Shown: positions 44,423 through 52,516 of the stretch, piece by piece
Layout of the letters: each line of letters opens with the position of its first letter
How positions within the stretch are numbered: position 1 is the first letter of the stretch
Assembly (NCBI RefSeq): GCF_026239655.1
Contig: NZ_JAPIVO010000003.1
Span: 124,001 to 188,000, forward strand
DNA length: 64,000 nt
From: Pedobacter sp. MR2016-24
GTDB taxonomy: Bacteria; Bacteroidota; Bacteroidia; Sphingobacteriales; Sphingobacteriaceae
Reading direction: 5' to 3'
Made by a program: the position numbers and the translations under genes
The notes under the pieces: model-generated
Database searches by the model: none
What the model saw: only the letters and a program-made list of their open reading frames with translations
What the model was told of the DNA's origin: nothing

Positions 44423-45024
44423 AACCCTTCTATAATATGACCTAACGCTTTGACCTTTTCTGCTAAATATTCTTTCCTTGCATCACTGTCTAAACCGCAA
44501 ATTAAAGGCATTCTTTCATTAACAACGATTCCATTATTCACCAGCCCATCCACTTTTCCCGGATTATTTGTCATAAGAATAATAGGCTGCTTGCCAATTA
44601 CAGCTTTAAGTACATCTGCCGACGCTTCAAAGGTTCGCGCATCAACATTCACATTCAGGCACTCATAAGCTTTTCTGGTATCATATTTATGAAGTTGTTG
44701 TAACTCGATGGCTTGAAATTTAATTTTCAACCCAGCTCCTCTGCCTTCTTCGTAAAAATATAATACATAGCCTCCATTTTGCGATATAAATTCCATTGCT
44801 GATTGCAACTGCATTGAGCAGTCACAGTCCGTAGTCCAGAAGGACTCACTGAATAAACAAGAGCTTTGCACTCTTACGTAAATTTTTTCTTTATCAACCG
44901 GTTCTTTGCCGAGCAATACACCTTCTCTCATTAATGTTCCATTCTCATTAACTTCAACGTGAGTTATATCAAAGTCCCCATATTTAGTAGGTAAAAGAAT
45001 CTTTGGTCCAAATTTTACTTTCAT
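44419..45024 (-). CDS. GTP cyclohydrolase II (RibA-type)
   Basis: A complete 201-residue GTP cyclohydrolase II without the RibB fusion normal for housekeeping copies in this phylum. Zinc ligands Cys56, Cys67 and Cys69 keep the exact C-x10-C-x-C spacing of E. coli RibA; EGRGAGL (93-99), the catalytic Tyr in KYDTRKAYE (115), Arg130 and TNNPGKV (152-158) are all in place. It should open GTP to 2,5-diamino-6-ribosylamino-pyrimidinone phosphate with loss of formate and pyrophosphate. No other riboflavin gene is near; instead it is sandwiched, with zero gap and a 4-bp overlap, between a glycosyltransferase-TPR gene and a methyltransferase gene. That recalls the cyclohydrolase/methyltransferase pairing of toxoflavin-type pathways. 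Confidence 0.9.
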   Translation of the reverse strand: MKVKFGPKILLPTKYGDFDITHVEVNENGTLMREGVLLGKEPVDKEKIYVRVQSSCLFSESFWTTDCDCSMQLQSAMEFISQNGGYVLYFYEEGRGAGLKIKFQAIELQQLHKYDTRKAYECLNVNVDARTFEASADVLKAVIGKQPIILMTNNPGKVDGLVNNGIVVNERMPLICGLDSDARKEYLAEKVKALGHIIEGL

Positions 45025-47205
45025 TTAGAATTTTTTAGGATTGGAAAAATCACCTTCCAATAATAATTTAATATACGACTTAGGCCAGTTAATTCCTAAG
45101 TCTTCATATAATTTAATTAAATCTGCTGGATAAGTATCTAAATTTTCAAATCTCACCCGCGCTGCATATATTGATAATTCGACATGTAACTTTTCTATAG
45201 GATAGCTATTATTGTACTTATTTAGATATTCTTGTAATTTTGTAAGAGGTTCCATTGGGTTTTCTTGGGTCAAAAAATGAGTGTCGGCAAGTCCAAGTGC
45301 TGACCAAATATAACAATCCGTATTTGCAGTCTTTGTTGCTTCATCTCTAGCATTGGAATACCAAGTTTTCGCATTGTCGAAATCCAATCCGTGTCGGTAA
45401 GCTTCTGCCACCGCAAAAGATGATGTACATTCCCCCATATTTAGGCCCTTCTTTCGAGCCATTTCGGAAGCTTTTACTCCATATTCGAGCGCCGTTCTCC
45501 AATTACCACCCAAAGACAAAGAACGGGAGAGCTTTCTATAAGCGCTTTCCAATAGTTGTTCATCGTTTAGTTTTTGTTCAATAATTTCCACTGTCTCCTC
45601 TGCACTCTTTATAGCAGAGCCATATTCTCCTTGATCGCGGTAGATTACATTTTCGATAAACTTGGCTTTGACGTATCTCTCAAAATCTGAAGCCTCTGAG
45701 GCTTCAGATTTAATTCTAGAAATTATGGCCTTAGCTTTTGGATATTCATTTTGTCTTACTGCTATTTCCCCTTCCAATAAAAGAGAGTCCATATCAATTG
45801 GATAAAATTTCATCGTTTTACCAAATTTCCTCAATTCGGTCAGGCTTTCCAGAGAATCGCTGTATCTTCCTATGAGAAAGTCTTTCCGGGCGGATTCTAG
45901 TATTCTTAATGCTTGGGTTAAATCAAATCCATCTAAAGTATTTGCTACAGTTAAATAATTGGTTATGGGACTGTGAACAACTATATCAATATTTAATTTT
46001 TTACAGAAAGTAGCAGCACAGTTATTCCAGTTATACCCCTTCGATTGCAAAAATGTTCTTAGCGAGATCGCATTAGATATAGCGTTTGGAATATCTGACG
46101 CCATTTCTCTGATTTTTGACGAGACTGAATCAACATCAAATTCGTTAGGAGAGCCATCAATGTTACCCTTAACATTAACTGAATGAATACAGCCTAAGGC
46201 AGCACCTCCTAAGTTTTTAAGTAACATATAAACTCCGGAATTTTCGGAAATAACGACCGGTATGGCAGCACTAATTGCTTCCCAAGCTGTTAAACCGAAT
46301 CCTTCGTGCCAAGATAGCATTAAACAGAGATTGCAATCTTTAATTAAAGACTGCAATCTAATCTGATCTTCTAAAAAAGGAAATGGCTTTAAATGCACTA
46401 CTCTGCCTGCTATTTCCGCAGCGACTTCTCTCATTTCCTGAATTAGATTCCCTTCAATTCCAATTACTGTTAAATCAGAGTCCTTAATCGCTTGTATGAA
46501 GGCCATATCAGCCACTTTTACTGAATGTGCATAGGCAGCAATTGCTAATGGTCCCTGTTTCGTCAATGATTCTTTTTTATTATAACGACCAAAGGAAATC
46601 GCACTAACTCTATCCTTTTTGCTTGGCTCATGAATTGAGGCGGCAAGGCCAGGTACCACCATAGTTACCGTTGCACCATCAGCCAACTCTCTCATCCTTT
46701 TTTCCAATAAAGGTCCAACGGCAAATCGTTCGTCTGCAGATTTAAAAAGTAGTTTTTGTTTTTCTACTTTATCGGAATTACTAAGGGCTCCTTCTTCCGT
46801 ATTGTATTTAGAGTACCCGTAATCATCATAACTCATATGCATAAACAGCGCTAACTTTCCTTCCGAAAAGTACTTGCATTTAAGCGCTGTCTCACCAGTA
46901 ATAATGTCATGCCCCACCCACCATATTATATTTAATTTATGAGTATCAATTAAAAGCGACTTAATTAATGGTGCATACTCAGGTTTCATCTCTTCACCTT
47001 GAATATTCAAATTTACAATCGTTACCCCGCTTTCACACGCATCACTTATATCATCCTCAGTCGCATTTGTAACAACACAATGAATTGAAATGCCCTGTGC
47101 AACATTTGCGAGTGCTTTACAGAAATTAGTAGAAAATGCATTTATACCACCATGCTTACTACCCCAAGTTGTCGCTAAAATAGCAACAGAATTTTGATTA
47201 TTCAT
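45025..47205 (-). CDS. GT4 glycosyltransferase fused to TPR repeats
   Basis: A 726-residue protein. Start is set at 47205 (MNNQNSVAILATTWG), because the -7 box at 47239-47246 lies upstream of it and inside the longer frame. Residues 1-400 form a GT-B glycosyltransferase: AILATTWGSKHGGINAFS is the glycine-rich N-terminal loop, and SWHEGFGLTAWEAISAAIPVV is the GT4 donor-binding Ex7E region. From about 430 on, alternating helices with Ala/Tyr/Gly spacing (LEGEIAVRQNEYPKAKAI, IYRDQGEYGSAIKSAE, WRTALEYGVKASEMARKKG) are tetratricopeptide repeats. No signal peptide. Directly abuts the GTP cyclohydrolase II gene (TAA then ATG). Sugar donor and acceptor are unknown; the TPR part should recruit a partner. 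Confidence 0.82.
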   Translation of the reverse strand: MNNQNSVAILATTWGSKHGGINAFSTNFCKALANVAQGISIHCVVTNATEDDISDACESGVTIVNLNIQGEEMKPEYAPLIKSLLIDTHKLNIIWWVGHDIITGETALKCKYFSEGKLALFMHMSYDDYGYSKYNTEEGALSNSDKVEKQKLLFKSADERFAVGPLLEKRMRELADGATVTMVVPGLAASIHEPSKKDRVSAISFGRYNKKESLTKQGPLAIAAYAHSVKVADMAFIQAIKDSDLTVIGIEGNLIQEMREVAAEIAGRVVHLKPFPFLEDQIRLQSLIKDCNLCLMLSWHEGFGLTAWEAISAAIPVVISENSGVYMLLKNLGGAALGCIHSVNVKGNIDGSPNEFDVDSVSSKIREMASDIPNAISNAISLRTFLQSKGYNWNNCAATFCKKLNIDIVVHSPITNYLTVANTLDGFDLTQALRILESARKDFLIGRYSDSLESLTELRKFGKTMKFYPIDMDSLLLEGEIAVRQNEYPKAKAIISRIKSEASEASDFERYVKAKFIENVIYRDQGEYGSAIKSAEETVEIIEQKLNDEQLLESAYRKLSRSLSLGGNWRTALEYGVKASEMARKKGLNMGECTSSFAVAEAYRHGLDFDNAKTWYSNARDEATKTANTDCYIWSALGLADTHFLTQENPMEPLTKLQEYLNKYNNSYPIEKLHVELSIYAARVRFENLDTYPADLIKLYEDLGINWPKSYIKLLLEGDFSNPKKF

Positions 47206-47238
47206 AAATTTTAAAACTCTAACAATAAAGTCTATTAA

Positions 47239-47246
47239 CAAATATA
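47239..47246 (-). promoter_or_regulatory. -7 box of the GT4/cyclohydrolase/methyltransferase operon
   Basis: TATATTTG on the minus strand, 34 bp before the chosen ATG. The rest of 47247-47483 is AT-rich with no other signal seen. Confidence 0.5.
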
Positions 47247-47483
47247 CCATAATAATTATTGAGTGTATTTGTCATTATTTTCTTTTAATAACTGGTTTTT
47301 GAAAAAATGCGTTTCGATTGAATTAAGAAATCATTTATATGGTTATAAGGTTAAAAAGGTGGATCGAATTTGGCGAGTTGCCTGCTTGTCTTTTTCTGAG
47401 TAAACTGACGCAATTTAATTATGTGGTTCTATTTAGGGAACCTAGCATTGTTCAGCCAGAAGAAATTTCAACAAGTATTGAAT

Positions 47484-48101
47484 TTAAGATGTAAAGTTAA
47501 TTTGGCGTTTGTACTGTACCTGCGGATTCAACGCCAAATCAATAGGCACCTTAATATCATTACTCATAAGCACTTTGTACATCAACAGCGTGAGAATTTT
47601 ACATTGTTTTTTTGGTAAGGTAATTGGAATACCAACTTTTACACCAAAGCTAATATTCCTTTGTTGAAAATCATCTTTTGATTCCTGAATGCTGGTGATA
47701 ATTGAAGTTCGACGACTATCTGTCAAATCTTCATATCGGAAATAGCTTATAATAGAAAGTAAAGTTTTGTCCTTATCCCTGTTATTTATATTAAATATCA
47801 ATCCGCCTTCTCCCCCAACTTTAACGTTGTCATCAGCCCGTCCAATTACTGTATTAAGGTGATATAAATCACTTTGGGAAATATTCCCTGACAAATATAA
47901 CCCCGGTACAAATGAAATTAATGGTAAGATATAGATGTCAACCTTCAGTCCTGTGACTGGAGTATTTTCACCTGCAATCGCGTAGGTGATATCCTGGACA
48001 ATCATCCTGTTAAAAGCTGAATCAGGTAATGGTTTTTTTGTTTGTGCAGTTACTGTGATCGTTGCCATCAGACCTACAGCAAGTAGTTTGAGAGTTTTCA
48101 T
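47484..48101 (-). CDS. Exported protein of unknown function, probably beta-rich
   Basis: A 205-residue protein with a clear signal peptide (KLLAVGLMATITVTAQ). The mature part has alternating hydrophobic/polar strands and repeated aromatic turns (FVPGLYLSGNIS, VGGEGGLIFNINN, ISFGVKVGIPI), suggesting a small beta-barrel or beta-sandwich in the outer membrane or periplasm. No family recognised. It lies between the minus-strand GT4 operon and the plus-strand patatin pair; nothing links it firmly to either. The region 48102-48429 upstream shows no clear minus-strand promoter. Confidence 0.65.
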   Translation of the reverse strand: MKTLKLLAVGLMATITVTAQTKKPLPDSAFNRMIVQDITYAIAGENTPVTGLKVDIYILPLISFVPGLYLSGNISQSDLYHLNTVIGRADDNVKVGGEGGLIFNINNRDKDKTLLSIISYFRYEDLTDSRRTSIITSIQESKDDFQQRNISFGVKVGIPITLPKKQCKILTLLMYKVLMSNDIKVPIDLALNPQVQYKRQINFTS

Positions 48102-48429
48102 ATATTTTGAGAGTTATTAATAAATTTAAGCAATGAGACCATCAATCATATCTTTATAAAGATGCTTTATAACAGATGGTTAATACACCAGAAGGTAGTC
48201 AAAACTTTGTAAATACTAGGTGCCTGAAATGAAGTTCCCATATAATTTTCTTACTTAATTAGGAGAGCTGTATTCCAATGTCAAATAATAGTCGATTAAG
48301 ATTGGCTGTAGAACTCTATATTCGCAAAAATCTAAAGGACAAACTTTAGAAATAAGGTTTATCTTTATAAGATTTCCTGATAATAGGTGAAAATTAATCT
48401 GTATTATATCCATAATTATTGGGAACTGT

Positions 48430-48459
48430 TTTGTGTGTTAAGAACATGGCATACATTTG
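48430..48459 (+). promoter_or_regulatory. Promoter of the patatin/primase-like pair
   Basis: TTTG (48430-48433), 18 bp, TACATTTG (48452-48459). Transcription would begin about 5-8 bp later, at or next to the ATG at 48469, so the mRNA is nearly leaderless if that ATG is used and about 10 nt if 48475 is used. Confidence 0.6.
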
Positions 48460-48468
48460 TAATAAATC

Positions 48469-50376
48469 ATGTATATGAAAAAAAAGACAGTTAACTTTCA
48501 AAACTGCTTGGGGGTTTTCCAAGGAGGTGGTTGTAGGGGTGCTGCATTTGTTGGCGCTTATACTGAGGCTCACAAGCGTGGGGTATCTTTTTCAGAAATT
48601 GTTGGCACTTCGGCAGGAGCAATTGTTGCCGCTTTTATTGCAGCTGGTGCAGGTCCTGAAAAATTAGCAGAAATTATTAAAAGGCTAGAATTTACAAAAT
48701 TGCTAGCAATGCCTGTTAAAATTGATGGTTTTACACACACCGGCTTATCTTTTTTGGCCCGAGGGATTAGTGCCGAAGCATATCGCGTTGTCAAAAGTGC
48801 AGGTGCCTATAATTCTTCAGAATTGTTAGAATGGATTGATAAAGAGTTGAGGCTGATATTAGATCGGAGTGATAAAGTGCAGTTCAAGCATCTAATTATT
48901 CCTTTGACCGTGGTAGCAACCGATTTAAAATCAAGAACTTTTAAATTATACAGTAGTTTAGAAGATCCTGAAGAGTTTGTCGCTGATGCGGTCAGGAATT
49001 CTTGTAATCTTCCTATATTTTTTCAGCCCATTGATAAGCGATACGTGGATGGTGGCGTACTCAGTAATTTACCTTCTTTTGTTTTTAAGAACCAGCAAGA
49101 ATCAACTTATGAAAAGGTGTTAGCTTTCACACTTGCCAGTGATCCTATAACTGATCGCGGCTTTACTGACATCAAATCATATCTTGAACTCTTGGCTACT
49201 ACATCTATTGACGGCGGGGTAGATATACAATTAGCATTACAGAAGAATGTTCATATGATAGTAATTCCAACCGGAAAAATTCAAGCGACTGACTTCAAAA
49301 CGATTACTGCAGAAGATATTGTCTCATTGATAGAGTCGGGTGAGAAAGTGACTGCAGATTTTTTCGATGAAGAGATTGCAAATATAAAGTCACAAAATGT
49401 TAGACCAGATGTTTATATTGATCCTTTCAAAACGAATAACGATATTGCCTTAGCATCATTTCATAAAGTTAATGAAGTGATTGTTTCCGAATATGATACT
49501 GAATGGTGTTGGGAACTTTTTCCAACTATCGTCAAATGGTTAATAGATGGAGCAAAGATTACTGTATTGTTTAAGCAAAATAATGATCACCCATCACACG
49601 GTCCTAACCGGAAGAGTTTTCTTAAAAATATAGGCTGCGAATTGATCGAGGTAGACGAGCTTCCCATGCGGGGAATTATAATCAATGGACTTGAACTTAG
49701 TCGGGCCAGCGCATTGGTCTACAACGAAGAGCGTTCACCTGATCTTACTTATCATTCCAAAGCATACTACGGAGAAGAGGATTTTAAGGTTATCAATTTA
49801 TTACGTGAAGCATGTCTTATTAAATCCATCGGTAGTCATCGACAGATCGGAATTACTGCAATTCCCATAAGCGATGAAGTTCTTTTTGATAAGCTAAGGA
49901 CCGTTAGACAATACAGTGGCGCTGAGATCAAATTTGAGGTAGTTAATATCGATGTGGAGCAAGTTATATTTATTACTCGCTATGTTAGAGGTTTCAAATA
50001 TAGGCAAATTGAAAACCTTTTTCATTTGTTTAAGATAAACAATGTTGATCCCTTTGTTCCGGCTAAATTAGTTCTTTTAGATGGAAATTTTTCAATAATC
50101 GCTCCGCCTATAATTGAACAAATAGGAAATAAGTTTTTTGTAATAGAAGGGAATACAAGGTTGACGTATGCAAAGAAGAATAACATCAAGACATTAAAGG
50201 CGGTTATAGTTCACGGAGTAATTGAACCGTTGCCAAGCTCTGGGCAGTATAATGCAAAGCAGATATTGATTACAGATAAAGAGACCAAAGGTGCACAACG
50301 ATATGATAATTGGAATTATACACGTTTTAGAAAAATAGAGAGTGCGATAAGGAATTCTGATCAGTTAAATCCATAA
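48469..50376 (+). CDS. Patatin-like phospholipase fused to PLD-like and ParB-like domains
   Basis: A 635-residue fusion (start 48469 or ATG 48475). Residues 10-270 are a patatin lipase: oxyanion loop GGGCRG (19-24), nucleophile elbow GTSAG (Ser48) and DGG (Asp194), so a complete catalytic dyad. About 330-430 (LFPTIVKWLIDGAKITVLFK, FLKNIGCELIEVDELP, GIIINGLELSRASALVYNE) resembles a PLD-like fold that has lost its HxK residues. About 530-600 is ParB/Srx-like: PPIIEQIGNKFFVIEGNTRLTYA, with EGNTR at the place of the ParB GxxR box. No signal peptide: cytosolic. Patatins are the membrane-damaging effectors of CBASS (CapV) and related systems; the other domains may sense nucleic acid or nucleotide. 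Followed after 8 bp by the primase-like gene. Confidence 0.8.
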   Translation: MYMKKKTVNFQNCLGVFQGGGCRGAAFVGAYTEAHKRGVSFSEIVGTSAGAIVAAFIAAGAGPEKLAEIIKRLEFTKLLAMPVKIDGFTHTGLSFLARGISAEAYRVVKSAGAYNSSELLEWIDKELRLILDRSDKVQFKHLIIPLTVVATDLKSRTFKLYSSLEDPEEFVADAVRNSCNLPIFFQPIDKRYVDGGVLSNLPSFVFKNQQESTYEKVLAFTLASDPITDRGFTDIKSYLELLATTSIDGGVDIQLALQKNVHMIVIPTGKIQATDFKTITAEDIVSLIESGEKVTADFFDEEIANIKSQNVRPDVYIDPFKTNNDIALASFHKVNEVIVSEYDTEWCWELFPTIVKWLIDGAKITVLFKQNNDHPSHGPNRKSFLKNIGCELIEVDELPMRGIIINGLELSRASALVYNEERSPDLTYHSKAYYGEEDFKVINLLREACLIKSIGSHRQIGITAIPISDEVLFDKLRTVRQYSGAEIKFEVVNIDVEQVIFITRYVRGFKYRQIENLFHLFKINNVDPFVPAKLVLLDGNFSIIAPPIIEQIGNKFFVIEGNTRLTYAKKNNIKTLKAVIVHGVIEPLPSSGQYNAKQILITDKETKGAQRYDNWNYTRFRKIESAIRNSDQLNP

Positions 50377-50384
50377 ATTTAAAA

Positions 50385-51062
50385 ATGAGAAATTCAGGAC
50401 AATTCATTACCGAATGGTTACTATCTGAGGATGGTATCGTGTCGATTAATCTGGTGGTTTTTCCTGATATACAGCCATTGCAGAACCGCTTTGACCTTGC
50501 TGGAAGTGATTCGGAGGCTGTATCGAAAGCACTTGAAATTAGGGCCTTGTATGCGCTGCCCTTTTGGGATTGCTTACTGTTAACACAATTCGATCCTACA
50601 TTATTTGCACAACGTGTCATAAAAGAGGCAATGCTGCACAATACTATCAGCTCACTTATTCAGCTATCTAGGAAAGAAATAGTTCAATTGCCTTTAATCT
50701 TGGAAGAAGAGACAAGAAATATTGGCATAAACTCAAGGGTGCTCATGAATGATGGTAGAGAAATGCATATTCCGCTGCTTGATTTCCATATTCCAAGCTA
50801 TCCAGCGAATGATAGGAGTGTTATAGCAGTATTGAAAGAGTTAAATTTAAGAGGACACCTTTTCAGGACCAATCGATCCTATCATTTCATTGGTGAGGTA
50901 TTGATGGATCAAACTGAATTAGTAGCTTTTCTATCTAAAGCAATTTTATTAAGTCCGATCATTGATAAGAACTGGATTGCTCATCAACTTATAGAGGGAT
51001 CATGCACAATTCGTTTGACTAGAAAAGCAGGGCAATATCCGCTATTAATCTCTAAAGTCTAG
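50385..51062 (+). CDS. Archaeo-eukaryotic-primase-like protein
   Basis: A 225-residue cytosolic protein. Its C-terminal half has motifs arranged as in the small subunit of archaeo-eukaryotic primases: IPLLDFHIP (Asp133, position of the hhDhD/E metal motif), NRSYHFIG (Ser165, His167, the sxH motif) and DKNWIAHQLIEGSCTIRLT, which corresponds to the third motif region. The second acid of motif 1 is His, so catalysis may be weak or lost, as in single-domain primase-like proteins. The N-terminal 110 residues are unassigned. Expressed with the patatin-ParB fusion (8-bp gap); it may sense or make an oligonucleotide that gates the lipase. Family placement is by motif reading only. Confidence 0.55.
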   Translation: MRNSGQFITEWLLSEDGIVSINLVVFPDIQPLQNRFDLAGSDSEAVSKALEIRALYALPFWDCLLLTQFDPTLFAQRVIKEAMLHNTISSLIQLSRKEIVQLPLILEEETRNIGINSRVLMNDGREMHIPLLDFHIPSYPANDRSVIAVLKELNLRGHLFRTNRSYHFIGEVLMDQTELVAFLSKAILLSPIIDKNWIAHQLIEGSCTIRLTRKAGQYPLLISKV

Positions 51063-51182
51063 TTTCTGTATAGAATTTCATGTTTTATTAGTGTAAATTA
51101 CACAATCAGTATCCGAACTTATCTTAATATTTTTTTCAGAAAACCTGTACAATGTCTAAAACATTTCCGTATTTTAGTGTCA

Positions 51183-51226
51183 TAGCGTTGCAGCTACATT
51201 GTAATATGATTTTAGTGAGTAATTCA
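51183..51226. repeat. Right-end recombinase-type sites
   Basis: TAGCGTTGCAGCTA (51183-51196) is the perfect inverse of 38224-38237, and AGTGAGTAATTCA (51214-51226) repeats 38120-38132. The gap 51063-51291 holds no gene. Confidence 0.5.
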
Positions 51227-51291
51227 TGAGTCATTTATCAAAAATGCTTAAAAAGCGTCACTTAAAGGCTGTAAAATCACTTTTATAAAGA

Positions 51292-51307
51292 CCCGTCCGG
51301 TCCGCAA
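51292..51307 (+). other. attR (tRNA-Asp 3' end copy)
   Basis: CCCGTCCGGTCCGCAA without the rest of a tRNA upstream; continues straight into the native tRNA-Asp terminator. Confidence 0.8.
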
Positions 51308-51340
51308 AAAGCCTTAACTTGAAAAAGTTGAGGCTTTTTT
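51306..51340 (+). terminator. Displaced native terminator of tRNA-Asp copy 2
   Basis: AAAAAGCCTTAACTTG...GGCTTTTTT, differing by one base from the terminator of tRNA-Asp copy 1. Confidence 0.75.
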
Positions 51341-51343
51341 GTT

Positions 51344-51368
51344 TTGGGTTCGAGCCCCATATTCCACC
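51344..51368 (+). pseudogene. 3' end of another tRNA (fragment)
   Basis: GGGTTCGAGCCCCATATTCCACC has a T arm (GGG-TTCGAGC-CCC) and a 7-base acceptor strand, but the matching 5' half (GTGGAAT) is absent nearby. Perhaps the border of an older insertion or a truncated tRNA. Low certainty on which tRNA. Confidence 0.4.
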
Positions 51369-51506
51369 TCTTACTGATTATAAATCTTTATGAGAATATG
51401 ATCACCATCATTTCATTCCCGCCCAATTAATAGAATCTTGCAGAAGAATAAAATTGAGCTTTTTCATTTCTTACGATAGGATAAGATTTTTGAAAAAGCG
51501 ATGATC

Positions 51507-51514
51507 TAAATTTG
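51507..51514 (+). promoter_or_regulatory. -7 box of the MhqO/MhqD-like operon
   Basis: TAAATTTG, full TAnnTTTG match, 65 bp before the ATG. No -33 at standard spacing. Confidence 0.5.
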
Positions 51515-51579
51515 TACTATCAAAACGACAGCGAGCTGAATCAACGTCGCGGAGACAGAAGAATTTAAAATTTTCAATT

Positions 51580-52515
51580 ATGAAAAATACCATTTTAGGT
51601 CTGCACCACATCACTGCAATTGCAGGAAACGCACAAAAAAACTTTGATTTCTATACCCGTGTTTTGGGATTACGTCTGATCAAAAAGACGGTTAATTTTG
51701 ATGATCCTAAAACTTATCATTTATACTATGGAGATGAGGCTGGTTCGCCGGGAACAATTTTAACATTTTTTCCATGGGACGGAATTACAGCTGGCAGAAG
51801 AGGAACAAGACAAGCAACAGAAATAGGATATAGTGTGCCTGCAGGCAGTTTAGCCTTCTGGCAGGATCGCTTGGATAAAAACAACGTTATATATAATAAA
51901 CCGGCTAAAAAGTTTGGTGAGGAATATCTTACCTTTCTGGATCCTGACGGATTGAAATTTGAGTTAACGGTGTCAAAAGATAAAGATGACAGACAGCCAT
52001 GGGTGACGGAAGAGATAACAGCCGAACATGCCATCCGCGGTTTTCACCATGTAACGATCACGACCAACAAAATTGATAAAACTGCAGAAGTACTTACTGC
52101 TGCCTTCGGTTATCGTTTGGAAGAGCAAGAGGTGAACCGTTCAAGATTTATTACTGACGCAGTAGATGTAGCTGCAATTGTTGATCTGGTAGAAGCACCG
52201 GGTGAAACTGCTGGTCATGTTGCCGGAGGATCAGTACACCATGTAGCTTTCCGTGTGCAGGATGAAGAAACATTGATGTATTTCAGGGATAAAATTGTAG
52301 CCATGGGTTTGACCATCACTGAAAAGATAGACAGGAACTATTTCTACTCTCTTTATTTCCGTGAACCGGGAGGGGTATTGTTTGAAATTGCGACTGATAA
52401 CCCAGGCTTTTCTGTAGATGAAAAGGTAGCAGAACTGGGAACAGCTTTGAAATTACCTGCGCAATATGAAAGCAGCAGAGCAGAAATTGAAAGTATTTTA
52501 CCAAAATTGAATTAG
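51580..52515 (+). CDS. Ring-cleaving dioxygenase, MhqO-like (glyoxalase fold)
   Basis: A 311-residue protein of two vicinal-oxygen-chelate (glyoxalase/extradiol dioxygenase) halves. Metal ligands: His in LHHITAIAG near the start, HHVAFRV in the second half and Glu in GVLFEIATDNPG. This matches MhqO/CatE-type enzymes that open hydroquinone or catechol-like rings and protect against quinone electrophiles. Followed after 1 bp by an MhqD-like hydrolase, the same partnership as mhqNOD of Bacillus. No MhqR-type regulator is adjacent. Confidence 0.88.
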   Translation: MKNTILGLHHITAIAGNAQKNFDFYTRVLGLRLIKKTVNFDDPKTYHLYYGDEAGSPGTILTFFPWDGITAGRRGTRQATEIGYSVPAGSLAFWQDRLDKNNVIYNKPAKKFGEEYLTFLDPDGLKFELTVSKDKDDRQPWVTEEITAEHAIRGFHHVTITTNKIDKTAEVLTAAFGYRLEEQEVNRSRFITDAVDVAAIVDLVEAPGETAGHVAGGSVHHVAFRVQDEETLMYFRDKIVAMGLTITEKIDRNYFYSLYFREPGGVLFEIATDNPGFSVDEKVAELGTALKLPAQYESSRAEIESILPKLN

Positions 52516-52516
52516 G

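Larger units (their letters stand above)
38007..51307. mobile_element. Genomic island inserted at tRNA-Asp, 13.3 kb
   Basis: Bounded by a 16-bp direct repeat CCCGTCCGGTCCGCAA, which is the 3' end of tRNA-Asp: 38007-38022 (left, in the intact tRNA) and 51292-51307 (right). The original tRNA terminator continues directly after the right copy. Matching sub-terminal repeats occur inside both ends. Just inside the left end is a broken tyrosine recombinase. Cargo is more AT-rich than the flanks and is made of restriction-modification and unusual conflict-type genes. No relaxase, conjugation, replication or phage structural genes are present, so it is a non-mobilisable remnant or a satellite dependent on another integrase. 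Confidence 0.85.

Noticed and set aside
38007..51307. Prophage or conjugative transposon
   Set aside because: No capsid, tail, terminase, relaxase or Tra genes; only a broken integrase and cargo.
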